From the NCBI RefSeq assembly GCF_001640025.1, contig NC_031671.1, positions 868,001 through 932,000 of the forward strand: DNA of 64,000 bases. Direction: 5' to 3'. Source of the DNA: Sugiyamaella lignohabitans (Eukaryota; Ascomycota; Dipodascomycetes; Dipodascales; Trichomonascaceae). A model generated the notes under the pieces. The model ran no database searches. It was not told the origin of the DNA and saw only the letters and a list, made by a program, of their open reading frames with translations. The translations under genes and the position numbers were made by a program. Below are positions 63,203-64,000 of this stretch, in pieces; the stretch's first letter is position 1, and each line of letters opens with the position of its first letter.

Positions 63203-64000
63203 ATGACCAGAAATCCTGCGAATTACCTTGTGGGTGCACATGTCTCAACTTCTAACGGTGAGTGAAGAAGGAGTCACAGAATTTTAGAGCATTCGAATAG
63301 AATGAGGGGAGAGGGGGGGGGGGGGGGGGGGTTAGTGGAAAACTGACAAAGTAGGCGTTCACGAGTCAATTGGAAGAATTAATAAATTGAAGGGAAATGC
63401 GTTTGCTCTATTCTTGAAGAACCAGAAGCGATGGGAATCTAAGCCTTATGAAGAGAATGTGGTTACAGAATTCATCAGTAATTGTAAGGACAGTTCGTTT
63501 GACACGAGAAAATCTGTTCTGCCCCATGGATCATACTTGATTAACTTGGCGAATCCGGACCCTGAGAAGCTACAGAAATCTAAAGATGCTCTATTGGACG
63601 ATCTAAAACGTTGTGAACAGTTGGGGATTGGTCTGTATAACATGCATCCTGGTTCAACTTTGGGATCGGATAAGCCATCGGCAATAAAGCAAATTGGCGA
63701 CTCTATTAACGAAATGCATGGGAAGACTGAGTTTGTAAAAATAGTCCTAGAGAACATGACTGGCCAAGACAGGATTGTCGGATCTAATATTGCGGACCTG
63801 AGAGATATAATTACCTACGTTAAGAACAAAGAGCGAGTTGGCGTTTGCATAGATACTTGCCACAGCTTCTGTGCTGGCTATGACTTGCGCACTGAAAATA
63901 CATTCAATAAATTCTGGGATTTATTCGACAAAACTGTTGGTTATAAGTATTTGAGCGGGATCCATCTAAATGATTCCAAATTTCCCTTTGATAGCAAACG
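63203..64000 (+). CDS. APN1: AP endonuclease Apn1 (endonuclease IV family), partial at 3' end
   Basis: Class II AP endonuclease that cuts abasic sites and trims damaged 3' ends in base-excision repair, in the nucleus and mitochondria. Exon 1 is 63203-63257 (MTRNPANYLVGAHVSTSN); exon 2 begins at 63355 and runs off the window. The 97-nt intron has GTGAGT, an AACTGAC branch and TAG, and contains a 19-G run. The joined sequence reads GAHVSTSNGVHESIGRINKL, then NAFALFLKNQKRW, VLPHGSYLINLANPD, LGIGLYNMHPGS, KIVLENMTGQ, VGVCIDTCHSF and GIHLNDSKFP, which include the zinc-binding His, Glu and Asp of endonuclease IV. About 233 residues are present. The C-terminal part is outside the window. It is 650 bp from RAD27, a partner in the same repair pathway. 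Confidence 0.95.
63313..63331 (+). repeat. 19-nt poly-G run in the APN1 intron
   Basis: Nineteen consecutive G on the sense strand inside the 97-nt intron, about 23 nt before the acceptor. It would be transcribed into the pre-mRNA and could form an RNA quadruplex. Run length may be subject to sequencing error. Confidence 0.9.

Overview
This is a chromosomal segment of an ascomycete yeast (Saccharomycotina). The proteins are closest to budding-yeast families: PRP46, PHB1, NUS1, NPR3, UBC8, SPO7, GPI13, ERG24, VMA21, SVP26, PRS, SLY41, KAP122, MAK32, NUP116, RAD27 and APN1. A CYP52 alkane/fatty-acid hydroxylase gene and frequent introns point to an early-branching, oleaginous-type lineage (Yarrowia/Blastobotrys-like Dipodascales). 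That placement is inference. CTG falls on conserved leucines (for example in VMA3 and VMA21), so the standard nuclear code appears to apply.

Layout. 0.7-5.2 kb: VMA3 (three exons), PRP46 and PHB1, all on the minus strand. 5.2-16.5 kb: a gene-poor stretch with diverged tandem repeats, three long poly-G/C runs, a degenerate AGTAG-type array, and only two plausible genes: a small Pro-rich membrane protein and a Ser-rich 410-aa protein, neither recognised. 16.5-35.1 kb: NUS1, NPR3, UBC8 (three exons), SPO7, GPI13, an acidic protein, a multi-KH protein and a PPR-like mitochondrial protein. 35.9-44.9 kb: ERG24, VMA21, a four-exon CENP-Q/OKP1 homologue, SVP26, a PRPP synthetase and SLY41. 46.1-50.0 kb: aminopeptidase P and CYP52. 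52.1-64 kb: KAP122, MAK32, NUP116, RAD27 and the 5' part of APN1, which runs off the window.

I reconstructed 13 introns. Twelve have a CTAAC branch site (one has CTGAC), and all place it only 5-12 nt before the acceptor AG. First exons are often tiny: 14 nt in VMA3 (followed by a 13-nt internal exon), 5 nt in UBC8, exactly the ATG codon in OKP1, and 13 nt in RAD27. Ordinary ORF calling would truncate or miss these genes.

Shared functions include V-ATPase (VMA3 and its assembly factor VMA21), ER/GPI/dolichol/sterol metabolism (NUS1, GPI13, ERG24, SPO7, SVP26, CYP52), nuclear transport (KAP122, NUP116) and DNA repair (RAD27 next to APN1, both acting in base-excision repair). I see no operon-like cassette, intact transposon, CRISPR array or rRNA, and I recognised no tRNA. 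No clearly new multi-gene system is evident. The least ordinary material is the 5-12 kb repeat and poly-G region and the micro-exon gene structures.
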